Assembly: GCF_000331575.1 (NCBI RefSeq)
Contig: NZ_ANOK01000009.1
Location: 1 to 50,563, forward strand
Length of the DNA stretch: 50,563 nt
Direction: 5' to 3'
From: Calidifontibacillus oryziterrae
GTDB taxonomy: Bacteria > Bacillota > Bacilli > Bacillales > Bacillaceae_J
The notes under the pieces were generated by a model, which ran no database searches, was not told the DNA's origin, and saw nothing but the letters and a program-made list of their open reading frames with translations. This document shows, in pieces, positions 21,121 through 30,552 of the stretch. Numbering within the stretch: the first letter of the stretch is position 1; every line of letters begins with the position of its first letter. The translations under genes and the position numbers were made by a program.

Positions 21121-21756
21121 TTGTCTGCAATTACTGCAAAAAAAAGAACTGATTTTAAAAATTCAACCAAAACAAAGCTAAGAAGAACAGGGCAAATCCC
21201 TGCTGTTGTGTATGGCAAGGACAAGCCAACAAAGCATATTTTCGTAAATTCGATTGACTTTGCAAAAACTGTTAAAGAAAATGGTCGAAACGGGATATTA
21301 AAGATAGAGATAGAAGGAGAAAAAGCTGAGTCTGTTATTCTTCAGGATGCACAAACAGATCCGTTAAAAGGTACGATTCTACATGCAGATTTCTTTGTTG
21401 TTGATATGTCTTCGACAATTGATGTTGAGGTACCTGTTGCATTAGTAGGAGAAGCAAAAGGGATCAAAGATGGTGGAGTTTTGCAGCAACCACTTCACCT
21501 AATTTCAGTAAGGTCACTACCGCAAGATATCCCCGCAAAGATTGAAATTGACATATCTCCTTATGATATTGGGGATACAATAGTAGTAGGAGATATTCAT
21601 ACCAATGGGAAGTTTGAAGTATTAAGTGATCCGGAGATGGTCATCGCGTCCATTCTTCAACCTAGAGTTGAACAAAACATTGATAGTGGTGAAGTTCAAT
21701 CTGAGGATGAAGCAGAAGTTGCTGATACAGAAGATGCGGTCAATACAGAAGAATAA
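21121..21756 (+). CDS. ctc: General stress protein Ctc / ribosomal protein bL25 (CTC-type)
   Basis: This 211-residue protein is the long, CTC-type form of ribosomal protein bL25, which binds 5S rRNA. The N-terminal L25 domain includes RTDFKNSTKTKLRRTGQIPAVVYGKD. The second, TL5-like domain contains GEAKGIKDGGVLQQPL. A Glu/Asp-rich tail ends it. The start is set at TTG 21121, since AAGGTGAT (21109-21116) is its ribosome binding site and the earlier GTG 21112 lies within that site. In B. subtilis ctc is a SigB gene. Upstream words GTTTGA (21050) and GGGATA (21087) are too far apart to be a SigB promoter. Confidence 0.9.
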   Translation: MSAITAKKRTDFKNSTKTKLRRTGQIPAVVYGKDKPTKHIFVNSIDFAKTVKENGRNGILKIEIEGEKAESVILQDAQTDPLKGTILHADFFVVDMSSTIDVEVPVALVGEAKGIKDGGVLQQPLHLISVRSLPQDIPAKIEIDISPYDIGDTIVVGDIHTNGKFEVLSDPEMVIASILQPRVEQNIDSGEVQSEDEAEVADTEDAVNTEE

Positions 21757-21775
21757 CGGTTAAAAATGTTATAAT

Positions 21776-21896
21776 AAGAGGGTGTCCCAAGCTTAGGGTC
21801 ATGCAGCTCCGATACTACCTTGTGTAAACATTACATGTTTGCGCTTGTATGATTATCAGGGTGAGCCAGACACATTAAACGGGACATCCTCTTTTT
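21776..21896 (+). ncRNA. Nested structured element ending in a terminator, between ctc and pth
   Basis: AAGAGGGTGTCCC (21776-21788) pairs with GGGACATCCTCTT (21881-21893) over 13 bp with one G-U pair, and a T run follows. Inside, CCGATA (21809-21814) pairs with TATCAGG (one bulge). Within that, GTGTAAACAT (21822-21831) pairs with ATGTTTGCGC through a 3-base loop. Three nested stems make it far more elaborate than a usual terminator. It may be a small RNA, a decayed MITE-like element, or just the ctc terminator. I do not recognise an Rfam family. Confidence 0.5.
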
Positions 21897-21935
21897 TGTT
21901 AAGAAAGAAATTAGTTGAAGCGAGGGAAAGGAACA

Positions 21936-22502
21936 TTGAAATATATAATTGGTTTGGGAAATCCAGGGAAGAATTACGAGAAAACAAGACATAATGTCGG
22001 GTTTATGGTAATTGATGAACTTTCTAAACGTTGGAACATACAACTTAATAAAGAAAAGTTCAAAGGGCTTTATGGTTCAGGAATATTTAATGGTGAAAAA
22101 GTCATATTATTAAAACCGCTTACATATATGAATTTATCAGGGGAAGCAATTCGACCATTGCTTGATTATTATGATATTAATACTAACGACCTTATTGTTA
22201 TTTATGATGATTTAGATTTACCTACAGGTAAAATAAGGCTCCGATCCAAAGGGAGTGCTGGCGGACATAATGGTATCAAATCAACTATCCAGCATTTAGG
22301 TACAGAAAATTTTAACCGCTTAAGAATTGGAATTGATCGTCCAACTAATGGCATGGCAATAACGAATTATGTGTTAGGGGCGTTTTCAGATGATGAGCGT
22401 TCAGCCATTGACCATGCAATTAACCAAGCCTGCAATGCTTGTGAAAAGTGGCTAACCGTGCCTTTTCTGGAGGTTATGAACCAATTTAACACTTCCAGTT
22501 GA
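21936..22502 (+). CDS. pth: Peptidyl-tRNA hydrolase
   Basis: Pth releases peptides from prematurely dropped peptidyl-tRNAs. The 188-residue protein has [20 protein letters not shown] at the start with the catalytic His, [11 protein letters not shown] near residue 64, [13 protein letters not shown] near 93 and [10 protein letters not shown] near 108. The start is TTG 21936, matching the family N-terminus; the earlier in-frame TTG 21915 overlaps the AGGGAAAGG ribosome binding region. In B. subtilis the gene is also known as spoVC. Confidence 0.95.
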   Translation: MKYIIGLGNPGKNYEKTRHNVGFMVIDELSKRWNIQLNKEKFKGLYGSGIFNGEKVILLKPLTYMNLSGEAIRPLLDYYDINTNDLIVIYDDLDLPTGKIRLRSKGSAGGHNGIKSTIQHLGTENFNRLRIGIDRPTNGMAITNYVLGAFSDDERSAIDHAINQACNACEKWLTVPFLEVMNQFNTSS

Positions 22503-22571
22503 TGAAAAATATGTATATAAACTCCTTGTGGTGATCATAATAAACGTAAGATTGCCTTTAGGGGGTTAATT

Positions 22572-22802
22572 ATGCCTATTCGTTACTTCTGTAGACACTG
22601 TAATATCCAAATAGGTGAAGTTGATAACGATCATATTGAATCAAAAAGCTTAGGTTTCCACTTTTTGAATGATGAAGAACGATTAGATATGATACAATAT
22701 GATGAAAATGGGAATATTGATGTTAAGTCGATTTGCGAGGATTGCCAAGAAGCATTACAGCGTAATCCAGACTATCACTCACTACATACTTTTATACAAT
22801 AA
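22572..22802 (+). CDS. fin: Anti-sigma-F factor Fin (YabK)
   Basis: Fin is a small zinc-binding protein that shuts off sigma-F in the forespore and helps the switch to sigma-G. The 76-residue product has CxxC pairs at 7-10 and 55-58 (CRHC, CEDC) and the family block ESKSLGFHFLNDEER. With Gin (199-405) this window holds two small zinc-binding anti-sigma factors of the forespore. A SigF-like promoter may lie upstream (GTATA 22513-22517 and GGTGATCATA), but the 12-bp spacing is short. It sits between pth and mfd as in B. subtilis. Confidence 0.92.
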   Translation: MPIRYFCRHCNIQIGEVDNDHIESKSLGFHFLNDEERLDMIQYDENGNIDVKSICEDCQEALQRNPDYHSLHTFIQ

Positions 22803-22815
22803 TATAAACAGGATA

Positions 22816-22845
22816 GGCTTTGGTACTGTACCAAGGCGTTTTTCT
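22816..22845 (+). terminator. Intrinsic terminator after fin
   Basis: GCTTTGGTA (22817-22825) pairs with TACCAAGGC (22829-22837) with one G-U pair, followed by a T-rich tail. Confidence 0.78.
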
Positions 22846-22923
22846 GTTTGTATATTGCTAAAGTCCTAGGCAAATTTGAACGAGAGAGAGTCGCTTATGT
22901 ATTTAGATTGGGGAGGAATTGCT

Positions 22924-25900
22924 TTGATAGGTTTACGATCCTATTTTACAAATAATGGAGAGGTTAAAACAATTGCGAGCGGCTATCGAGAAGGACTTGT
23001 CGAGCAGCTAGTTGCAGGTTTATCTGGATCAGCTCGATCGCTGTTTATGGCAGCAATGTATAAAGAAACATTTCAACCGCAATTAGTTGTTACTCATAAT
23101 TTATTTCAAGCCCAAAAAGTTTTTGAGGATTTGACAGAACTAATTGGGGAAGATGAGGTTTTTCTTTATCCTGTTAATGAATTAATTGCTTCGGAGATTG
23201 CAATTGCTAGTCCTGAATTAAAAGGGCAAAGAATTGAAGCTATAAATTATTGGTGTAAAGAAAAAAGGGGAATCGTTATTGCGCCAGTTGCAGCCTTGAG
23301 AAGACTTTTACCACCTAAAGAAATTTGGTTAAAAGGACATTATCATTTTCAGGTTGGAGAAGATATAGAGGTAGATTCCTTTTTATCTAGATTAGTTCAT
23401 CTGGGATATGAAAGGGCTGCAATGGTAGCTACTCCTGGTGAATTTAGTGTACGGGGTGGTATCATTGATATTTATCCTTTAACGGAGGAATTACCTATTC
23501 GTATTGAATTATTTGATACGGAAATTGACTCAATTCGCTTTTTTAATATTGAGGATCAACGTTCTTTGGAAACATTACAATCTATTTCAATTGGACCTGC
23601 TTCTGAGGTTATTTTATTCGAAGAGAATTTTTTAAAGGGTGCAAACGAGCTAGAGCTGGGATTAGCTAAAAGCCTAAAAAAAATAAATGATACTACCGTT
23701 AAACAAGCCCTTACTGAAAATGTTACGTACGAGATTGATCAACTAAAAAACGGACAATCATTTACGGGGATTAGCAAGTATATGGATTTATTTTACGATC
23801 ATCCAGCTAGTTTACTAGATTTTCTACCGGAGAACGGATTAATTATATTAGATGAAATCAGTCGAATTCAGGAAATGGCTAATAGCTTAGATAAAGAAGA
23901 GGCTGAATGGCAGACATCTTTAATTCAAAAAGGTGATATTATCACGGATATAACGCTACATCACCAATTTCAGGAGTTGTTAGAAAAGAAAAATCAACCA
24001 AAACTCTATTTATCTCTTTTTTTACGGCATGTTCCTTATACACATCCAGAAAATATTGTGAACATAACGTGTAAATCGATGCAGAACTTCCATGGGCAGA
24101 TGGATCTTTTAAAGGGAGAGCTTGAGAGGTGGAAAAAAAGCCAATTTGCCGTAGTGTTCTTAGGGGAAAATGACGAAAGAGTAAATAAGCTAGCTAATGT
24201 TCTCGAGGATTATGATATTGAAGCAGAGATCATTAAAAGTGATAGTAATATCTCTACTGTACGTCCCCAAATTATGAAAGGGGATTTAAACAGCGGTTTT
24301 GAATTACCACTTCAACATTTAGTTGTCATCACAGAAGAGGAACTTTTTAAAAAGAAGGCCAAAAAATCAAAACGCCGACAAAAACTGTCAAATGCGGAAC
24401 GAATTAAAAATTACTCTGAATTAAAAATTGGTGATTATGTTGTTCATGTAAATCATGGAATTGGAAAGTATTTAGGGATTGAAACGTTAGACATAAAAGG
24501 CATTCACAAAGATTACCTTCACATTAAGTATTCTGGTAATGATAAGTTATATGTACCAGTTGAACAAATCGACCAAGTTCAAAAGTATGTAGCATCCGAA
24601 GGGAAAGAACCGAAGATCTACAAGCTTGGCGGAAGTGACTGGAAGAAAGTAAAAACAAAAGTACAGAAATCTGTACAAGATATTGCTGATGATCTTATCA
24701 AACTTTATGCAGAGAGAGAAGCTAGTAAAGGTTTTGCGTTTTCAAAGGATGGTGAAGAGCAACGAGAGTTAGAAGCATCCTTTGCTTATCAGGAAACAGA
24801 AGACCAATTACGATGTATCGAAGAAATTAAGAAAGATATGGAAAGTGAAAGACCGATGGATCGTCTTCTTTGTGGTGATGTTGGCTATGGAAAGACTGAA
24901 GTTGCGATTCGTGCTGTGTTTAAGGCTGTAATGGATGGAAAACAGGTTGCTTTTTTAGTACCAACAACAATTTTAGCGCAGCAGCATTATGAAACGATTC
25001 GAGAACGTTTTCAAGGTTTTCCGATTGAAGTAGGACTAATGAGTCGCTTTCGTACGAAAAAGCAACAAACCGAGACTATTAAACGGCTAAAGGATGGAAC
25101 GATTGATGTAGTCATTGGAACACACCGAATTTTGTCGAAGGATATTGTGTACCGTGATTTAGGGCTATTGATTATTGATGAAGAACAGCGTTTCGGAGTT
25201 ACCCATAAGGAAAAAATAAAAAAGCTAAAAGCGAACATAGATGTCCTTACATTAACTGCAACACCAATTCCAAGAACGCTCCATATGTCGATGCTAGGTG
25301 TTCGGGACTTATCCGTTATCGAAACACCACCTGAAAATAGATTTCCTATTCAAACGTATGTGGCAGAATCTAGTCCAGGTTTAATTCGTGAAGCTATTGA
25401 GCGTGAATTGGCTCGAGATGGGCAAGTTTATTATTTATATAACCGTGTTGAAGATATTGATCGAAAAGCAGAGGAAATCGCGGTTCTAGTTCCTGATGCA
25501 AGAGTTGTTTATGCACACGGAAGAATGAATGAAAATGAACTAGAGAATGTCATTCTGAGTTTCTTGGAAGGGGAATATGATGTCCTTGTAAGTACAACCA
25601 TTATTGAAACAGGTGTGGATATACCAAATGTTAATACGTTAATTGTGCATGATGCGGACAAAATGGGATTATCTCAGCTATACCAGCTTCGCGGTCGTGT
25701 AGGTCGATCAAATCGCGTTGCGTATGCATATTTTACGTATCATAAAGACAAGATTTTAACAGAGGTTGCTGAAAAGAGGCTTCAAGCTATCAAGGAATTT
25801 ACTGAATTAGGATCGGGATTTAAAATTGCGATGCGCGATTTATCCATACGAGGAGCAGGCAATTTACTAGGTGCTGAACAGCATGGATTTATTGATTCTG

Positions 25901-26448
25901 TCGGATTTGATTTATATTCGCAAATGCTTAAAGAAGCCATTGAGGAAAGAAGAGGACAACCTAAAGAAGAGCGGGTTTTTGATGTTGAAATATCTGTTGA
26001 TATTGATGCCTATATTCCATCTGAATATATTCACGATGGCAAGCAAAAAATTGATATGTACAAACGATTCCGGAGCATTGAATCTCTTGAGGACCTTGAA
26101 GACCTTAAAGATGAAATGATTGACCGGTTTGGAGAGTATCCGATTGAGGTCTACTATTTATTTCAAATTTCTCGTCTTAAAATTTATGCAAAAAAACAAA
26201 AGGTTGAAAGTATCGTTCAAAAGAACAATGAGCTCTGGATATTAATGAGTAGTAACAAGGAGCATGTTAGTAAGGTTGTTGATTTATCGGCGAGATATGT
26301 GAAGGATATTCGTTTAGGTCAAGAAGGAGATAAGTTAAAGGTTATTACGGAGCAAAAAGGAAACACAATCCAAGAGCAAATGAAGATTGCTGAAAAGTTT
26401 TTAGCAGAACTTTGTGAAGTAGAGTCAGAGGCAATTATTGAACATTAA
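22924..26448 (+). CDS. mfd: Transcription-repair coupling factor Mfd
   Basis: Mfd frees RNA polymerase stalled at lesions and recruits UvrA. At 1174 residues it matches B. subtilis (1177). The order is as follows: UvrB-like N-terminal domains (FSVRGGIIDIYPL near 176), the RNA polymerase-interacting domain (YVVHVNHGIGKYLGIETL near 505), then RecG-type translocase motifs with Walker A GDVGYGKT near 650 and DEEQ near 752, and the C-terminal TRCF domain. The start is set at TTG 22924: GGGGAGG (22910-22916) is well placed and the N-terminal length then equals the B. subtilis protein. The frame is open back to 22876. Confidence 0.95.
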   Translation: MIGLRSYFTNNGEVKTIASGYREGLVEQLVAGLSGSARSLFMAAMYKETFQPQLVVTHNLFQAQKVFEDLTELIGEDEVFLYPVNELIASEIAIASPELKGQRIEAINYWCKEKRGIVIAPVAALRRLLPPKEIWLKGHYHFQVGEDIEVDSFLSRLVHLGYERAAMVATPGEFSVRGGIIDIYPLTEELPIRIELFDTEIDSIRFFNIEDQRSLETLQSISIGPASEVILFEENFLKGANELELGLAKSLKKINDTTVKQALTENVTYEIDQLKNGQSFTGISKYMDLFYDHPASLLDFLPENGLIILDEISRIQEMANSLDKEEAEWQTSLIQKGDIITDITLHHQFQELLEKKNQPKLYLSLFLRHVPYTHPENIVNITCKSMQNFHGQMDLLKGELERWKKSQFAVVFLGENDERVNKLANVLEDYDIEAEIIKSDSNISTVRPQIMKGDLNSGFELPLQHLVVITEEELFKKKAKKSKRRQKLSNAERIKNYSELKIGDYVVHVNHGIGKYLGIETLDIKGIHKDYLHIKYSGNDKLYVPVEQIDQVQKYVASEGKEPKIYKLGGSDWKKVKTKVQKSVQDIADDLIKLYAEREASKGFAFSKDGEEQRELEASFAYQETEDQLRCIEEIKKDMESERPMDRLLCGDVGYGKTEVAIRAVFKAVMDGKQVAFLVPTTILAQQHYETIRERFQGFPIEVGLMSRFRTKKQQTETIKRLKDGTIDVVIGTHRILSKDIVYRDLGLLIIDEEQRFGVTHKEKIKKLKANIDVLTLTATPIPRTLHMSMLGVRDLSVIETPPENRFPIQTYVAESSPGLIREAIERELARDGQVYYLYNRVEDIDRKAEEIAVLVPDARVVYAHGRMNENELENVILSFLEGEYDVLVSTTIIETGVDIPNVNTLIVHDADKMGLSQLYQLRGRVGRSNRVAYAYFTYHKDKILTEVAEKRLQAIKEFTELGSGFKIAMRDLSIRGAGNLLGAEQHGFIDSVGFDLYSQMLKEAIEERRGQPKEERVFDVEISVDIDAYIPSEYIHDGKQKIDMYKRFRSIESLEDLEDLKDEMIDRFGEYPIEVYYLFQISRLKIYAKKQKVESIVQKNNELWILMSSNKEHVSKVVDLSARYVKDIRLGQEGDKLKVITEQKGNTIQEQMKIAEKFLAELCEVESEAIIEH

Positions 26449-26516
26449 AACACGAAAAACGGAATAAATTGGAAGCTTAATTCCGGCGGTAAATTAATGA
26501 ATTTTATCGTTCGCTA

Positions 26517-26546
26517 TGAATAGAACTCTAAAGGTGGAGGATACTA
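26517..26546 (+). promoter_or_regulatory. SigG promoter of spoVT
   Basis: TGAATA (26517-26522) is an exact SigG -35 and GATACTA (26540-26546) differs from CATACTA at one base; the spacer is 17 bp. spoVT is a SigG-dependent forespore regulator in B. subtilis. Confidence 0.72.
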
Positions 26547-26642
26547 AGGTCAAGAAAATGGTGATTTCTTCATTACAAGGCGTTATCCAACTAGATCACC
26601 AATAGTTTCAAACAATCATCAGATGAAAGTGAGGCATCTAGA

Positions 26643-27182
26643 ATGAAAGCAACAGGTATCGTTCGTCGTATTGATGATTTAGGCAGAGTTGTTATACCAA
26701 AAGAAATAAGAAGAACACTTCGGATTCGTGAAGGAGATCCATTAGAAATTTTCGTTGATCGAGATGGTGAAGTAATTTTAAAGAAGTATTCGCCTATAAG
26801 TGAGCTTAGTGATTTTGCAAAGGAATATGCAGAGGCGTTATATGATAGTTTAGGACATACGGTTCTTATTGCAGACCGTGATACGTTTATTGCGGTTGCT
26901 GGGGGGTCGAAGAAGGAATACTTAAATCGTAACATTGGCCAGGTAATTGAACGGGCAATGGAAGATCGACAGGTAATGTTAGAAACAACAGAGAAGGAAG
27001 TAGAATTAATTGATGGTGTAGAAGAAAGGATAGGTTCTTTTGTTATTGGTCCCATTGTTGCGAACGGAGATCCAATTGGAGCAGTACTCATTATGTCGAA
27101 GGAAGGAAAAGCTGTTGGTGATATTGAACAAAAAGCGGCTGAAACAGCGGCTAGCTTCTTAGCACGACAAATGGAGCAATGA
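26643..27182 (+). CDS. spoVT: Stage V sporulation regulator SpoVT
   Basis: SpoVT is a forespore transcription factor that adjusts the SigG regulon. The 179-residue protein joins an N-terminal AbrB-type DNA-binding domain (residues 1-50, TGIVRRIDDLGRVVIPKEIRRTL) to a C-terminal GAF-like ligand domain (about 60-179). The N-terminal domain is clearly paralogous to abrB at 7113-7397. Start ATG 26643 follows GTGAGG. A SigG-type promoter lies about 100 bp upstream and a terminator follows. Confidence 0.95.
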   Translation: MKATGIVRRIDDLGRVVIPKEIRRTLRIREGDPLEIFVDRDGEVILKKYSPISELSDFAKEYAEALYDSLGHTVLIADRDTFIAVAGGSKKEYLNRNIGQVIERAMEDRQVMLETTEKEVELIDGVEERIGSFVIGPIVANGDPIGAVLIMSKEGKAVGDIEQKAAETAASFLARQMEQ

Positions 27183-27209
27183 TATACTTAGCTGACTAAA
27201 ATTTGTGAT

Positions 27210-27240
27210 GAAGGCTGACTCATATGGGTCGGCCTTCTTT
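27210..27240 (+). terminator. Intrinsic terminator after spoVT
   Basis: GAAGGCTGACTC (27210-27221) pairs with GGGTCGGCCTTC (27226-27237) with G-U pairs, followed by TTT. Confidence 0.82.
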
Positions 27241-27349
27241 AATAATGGGAACCGCTCATTTAGGGTTTATTTTCGGGGTATAAAACGTTTAAGACTTGGT
27301 TTTATGGTATAATACGCTCATTGGTAAGCTCGGTCGGAGGGTAGTTGGG

Positions 27350-28972
27350 ATGAACAGTAGACAAGTTAATGAGCAGCTTTTATGGAAAAGTGCACTTATT
27401 TTAACAATAGCAGGAATCGTTACAAAAATTTTAAGTGCTGCTTATCGCATCCCATTTCAAAATATTGTTGGTGATATTGGATTTTACATCTATCAGCAGG
27501 TATACCCTTTTTATGGAATTGCACTTATTCTATCTACTTATGGTTTTCCTGTAATTATTTCGATGGTCATAGCTGAACATATCGATGCCAATAACATAAA
27601 TATAAAAAAGGTTATTCTAACTTCATTTTTCGCTCTTACCATTGTTTTTACATTAGTATTTATTAGTATATTTTTGGGTGCTGAAAGAATAGCTCGATTA
27701 ATGGGGGATATTGAGCTCGTTTTTCCAATAAAAGTAGTGTCTTTTTCGTTTTTATTCGTGCCCATTTTGTCGATATTAAGGGGCTTTTTTCAAGGGCAAA
27801 ACAATATGACACCGACGGCCATTTCGCAAATAGGTGAACAATCGGTACGAGTTGCAACAATTCTTATTTTTACATATTTGCTTTTTGTTAATGGTTTTTC
27901 AAACTATACGGGGATAGCCGGAGCAGTTTTTGGATCCATTACTGGTATGCTTTGTTCATCAACTATACTTATTTATTTTCTATTGAAAACAAAATATGGA
28001 GCAATCATTCGTTCACCCAATTTAAACAATAGTAGATTACTTAAAACTTCCTCAATTGTAAAAGTAATTATTGGGCAAGGGTTTATAATTTGTATTAGTA
28101 GTATGTTCTTAGTTCTTTTGCAATTGGTGGATGCGATGACTCTTTTTTCTCAACTTGTAAAAAGCGGGGACTATTCAATTGCAGAGGCAAAGGTTGTTAA
28201 GGGCGTTTATGATCGTGGTCAGCCCCTTATTCAGTTAGGGACGGTGGTTGCAACATCTCTATCACTAACAATGGTGCCTCTTATTTCGAGTGCATTGGCA
28301 AGAAATGATTTTTCATTAATTAAAGAAAAAGTTCGGTTAGCGATTCGGATTAGTGTTATTGTTGGGTTAGGAGCAACAGTAGGACTCATTAGTATTATTA
28401 GACCAACAAATATAATGCTGTTTAAAACAATTGACGGTTCTACTGTATTATCCGTTTTGGCAATTACCATTTTATTTAGTTCGGTAACTATGACGGCAAC
28501 GGCTATTATTCAAGGAATGGGAACAAGCTTAACACCGGCTTTATATGTTGGGATTGGTGTTGGAAGCAAAGTTTTTCTAAATTACTTACTTATCCCTCAT
28601 TTTGGAACAATCGGCGCAGCGGTAGCAACAGTTATGGCATTCGCAATTACTACTTTTTTAATGATCAGGCTCCTAACTGTGAAATTAGCAGTTCCACTAT
28701 TTATCTTGAAATATGCAAAAAGCGCCTTACTTGCCGGACTGTCCATGGCTATTATTTTATATATATACGAATTGTTGATTTATATAATTTTGCCATTAGA
28801 GGCTACTAATAGACTGTTTGCAACAATCCACTCATTATCGGGAGTGTTGGTAGGCGGCGCAATATATATTTTTATCATTATTAGAAGAAACGTCTTTTCA
28901 CAACATGAGCTGACTGCATTACCTTTTGGAAGGAAATTACTCCGTATTGGCAAAAGCAGTACTACTATTTAA
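27350..28972 (+). CDS. yabM: Polysaccharide/lipid flippase-family membrane protein YabM (SpoVB-like)
   Basis: This is a 540-residue integral membrane protein of the MATE/MOP flippase superfamily (polysaccharide transporter, SpoVB/MurJ-related), with about 14 hydrophobic segments from residue 11 on. The ILSAAYRIPFQNIVGD start is typical of SpoVB-like proteins. B. subtilis has several such paralogues and a specific substrate for YabM is not established. Start ATG 27350 follows GGAGGG (27336-27341). A -10-like TATAAT at 27308-27313 lies inside the longer frame from 27296, which argues against that earlier start. It is followed by yabN with almost no gap. Confidence 0.88.
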   Translation: MNSRQVNEQLLWKSALILTIAGIVTKILSAAYRIPFQNIVGDIGFYIYQQVYPFYGIALILSTYGFPVIISMVIAEHIDANNINIKKVILTSFFALTIVFTLVFISIFLGAERIARLMGDIELVFPIKVVSFSFLFVPILSILRGFFQGQNNMTPTAISQIGEQSVRVATILIFTYLLFVNGFSNYTGIAGAVFGSITGMLCSSTILIYFLLKTKYGAIIRSPNLNNSRLLKTSSIVKVIIGQGFIICISSMFLVLLQLVDAMTLFSQLVKSGDYSIAEAKVVKGVYDRGQPLIQLGTVVATSLSLTMVPLISSALARNDFSLIKEKVRLAIRISVIVGLGATVGLISIIRPTNIMLFKTIDGSTVLSVLAITILFSSVTMTATAIIQGMGTSLTPALYVGIGVGSKVFLNYLLIPHFGTIGAAVATVMAFAITTFLMIRLLTVKLAVPLFILKYAKSALLAGLSMAIILYIYELLIYIILPLEATNRLFATIHSLSGVLVGGAIYIFIIIRRNVFSQHELTALPFGRKLLRIGKSSTTI

Positions 28973-28990
28973 TCAATGGAGGCAGATACA

Positions 28991-30454
28991 ATGACAAAGC
29001 GGATCACAGTAGTAGGGTTAGGCTCAAGTGATTTTGAACAGATGCCAATTGGTGTATATCGTAAATTAAAAAATGCAAAATGTTTATTTTTACGTACGAA
29101 GGAACACCCGGTTGTAAATAGCCTACTCGGAGAAGGAATTAAATTTCAGACCTTTGATCGCGATTATGAAACGAATGAGCAATTTGAAGAAGTATACGAA
29201 CAGATTGTCAAAAAATTATTTGCAATGGTGAAGGATGAAGACGTGACATATGCGGTTCCGGGTCATCCATTGGTAGCTGAGAGAACCGTACAGCTGCTAT
29301 TAAAGCGTGCGAAAGAGGAACAATGTGAGGTTGTTATTGAAGGAGGGCAAAGCTTTTTTGATGCGATGTTTACCGCATTGAAAATCGATCCAATTGAAGG
29401 ATTTCAATTTTTAGACGGAACGGCCCTCCATGAAAGTGATTACCATTTAAATCAACACGTGATTATTGGACAAGTGTATGATGCCTTTATTGCTTCTGAG
29501 GTAAAGCTTACTTTAATGGAACGCCTACCGGATGATTACGAAGTTGTTATTGTCACTGCTGCAGGTAGTTCTGAGGAGCAAATTAAAAAGGTGCCTTTAT
29601 ATGAGTTAGACCATGTAGCTGAACTTAGTAACTTGACGAGTGTCTATATCCCGCCGGTACAAAAAGAAGAGCTATTATATCAGGAGTTTCAAACGTTGCG
29701 TGGAGTGATTTCGGCCTTGAGAGGTCCGAACGGCTGTCCTTGGGATCGAGAGCAAACCCATGAGTCATTGAAAAAGTATTTGGTCGAAGAAACCTATGAA
29801 GTACTTGATGCAATTGAAAAGGGTGATGATGATCTTCTAGTTGAAGAGCTAGGAGATGTTTTGTTACAAGTTATGCTCCATGCCCAAATCGGGGAGGATG
29901 AAGGTTTTTTCTCGATAAACGATGTCATTAGGGCAATAACGGAGAAAATGATCCGTCGCCATCCGCACGTGTTTGCTAATGTAAGTGTTGAATCAGCAGA
30001 AGACGTGGTGGCTAATTGGGATGAAATCAAACGCAAAGAAAAGAAAACTGAACAAGAGAAGTCGATTTTAGACGGAATACCACAAGAACTCCCAAGCTTA
30101 TATCGTGCCTTTGAACTTCAGAAAAAAGCAGCAAAGGTTGGCTTTGACTGGATTGAGGTAGAACCAATGTGGGCAAAGGTTAATGAGGAACTCAAAGAGT
30201 TTCAAGAAGAGACAATACGGGCTAACAAGGAAAAACTCGAAAAAGAATTTGGCGATATTATTTTTGCGCTCGTAAATATTGCAAGATATTACAAAATTGA
30301 TCCAGAAGAAGGACTCAGAGCTACTAACTTGAAATTTTATAACCGTTTCCGCTTTATCGAAGAAAAAGTAAAGGAAAAGGGCTATGATATTCAGAAAATG
30401 TCATTGCAGGAGCTAGACCTTCTATGGGAGGAGGCGAAACAACATAATATTTAA
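28991..30454 (+). CDS. yabN: Nucleoside triphosphate pyrophosphohydrolase MazG with N-terminal methyltransferase-like domain (YabN)
   Basis: This 487-residue fusion has an N-terminal tetrapyrrole-methylase-like domain (ITVVGLGSSDFEQMP; VPGHPLVAE near residue 82) and a C-terminal tandem MazG NTP pyrophosphohydrolase part. The latter begins near residue 235 (LRGPNGCPWDREQTHESL) with the metal-binding EELGDVLLQVMLHAQ. MazG clears abnormal NTPs; the N-terminal domain's substrate is unknown. Start ATG 28991 follows TGGAGG (28977-28982); the upstream ATG 28976 overlaps that site. It lies between yabM and rqcP as in B. subtilis. Confidence 0.93.
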   Translation: MTKRITVVGLGSSDFEQMPIGVYRKLKNAKCLFLRTKEHPVVNSLLGEGIKFQTFDRDYETNEQFEEVYEQIVKKLFAMVKDEDVTYAVPGHPLVAERTVQLLLKRAKEEQCEVVIEGGQSFFDAMFTALKIDPIEGFQFLDGTALHESDYHLNQHVIIGQVYDAFIASEVKLTLMERLPDDYEVVIVTAAGSSEEQIKKVPLYELDHVAELSNLTSVYIPPVQKEELLYQEFQTLRGVISALRGPNGCPWDREQTHESLKKYLVEETYEVLDAIEKGDDDLLVEELGDVLLQVMLHAQIGEDEGFFSINDVIRAITEKMIRRHPHVFANVSVESAEDVVANWDEIKRKEKKTEQEKSILDGIPQELPSLYRAFELQKKAAKVGFDWIEVEPMWAKVNEELKEFQEETIRANKEKLEKEFGDIIFALVNIARYYKIDPEEGLRATNLKFYNRFRFIEEKVKEKGYDIQKMSLQELDLLWEEAKQHNI

Positions 30455-30470
30455 AATGGAAATTTCATCC

Positions 30471-30518
30471 GGGGTCAGGAACCTCTATGGACACCTCTAT
30501 GGACACCGCCCTGGCACC
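30471..30518 (+). repeat. GGGGTCAGG/GGCACC repeat with 12-bp tandem duplication
   Basis: GGGGTCAGG (30471-30479) is followed by two exact copies of ACCTCTATGGAC (30481-30492 and 30493-30504), then ACCGCCCTGGCACC. The ends form an imperfect inverted repeat. Related words occur on the minus strand at 1-40. Confidence 0.6.
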
Positions 30519-30552
30519 GATGATGAAAAATATAAGAGAGAGTGGTCAATAA

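Noticed and set aside
26591..27091. 166-codon minus-strand frame opposite spoVT
   Set aside because: It is the antisense shadow of spoVT, whose frame is clearly coding.
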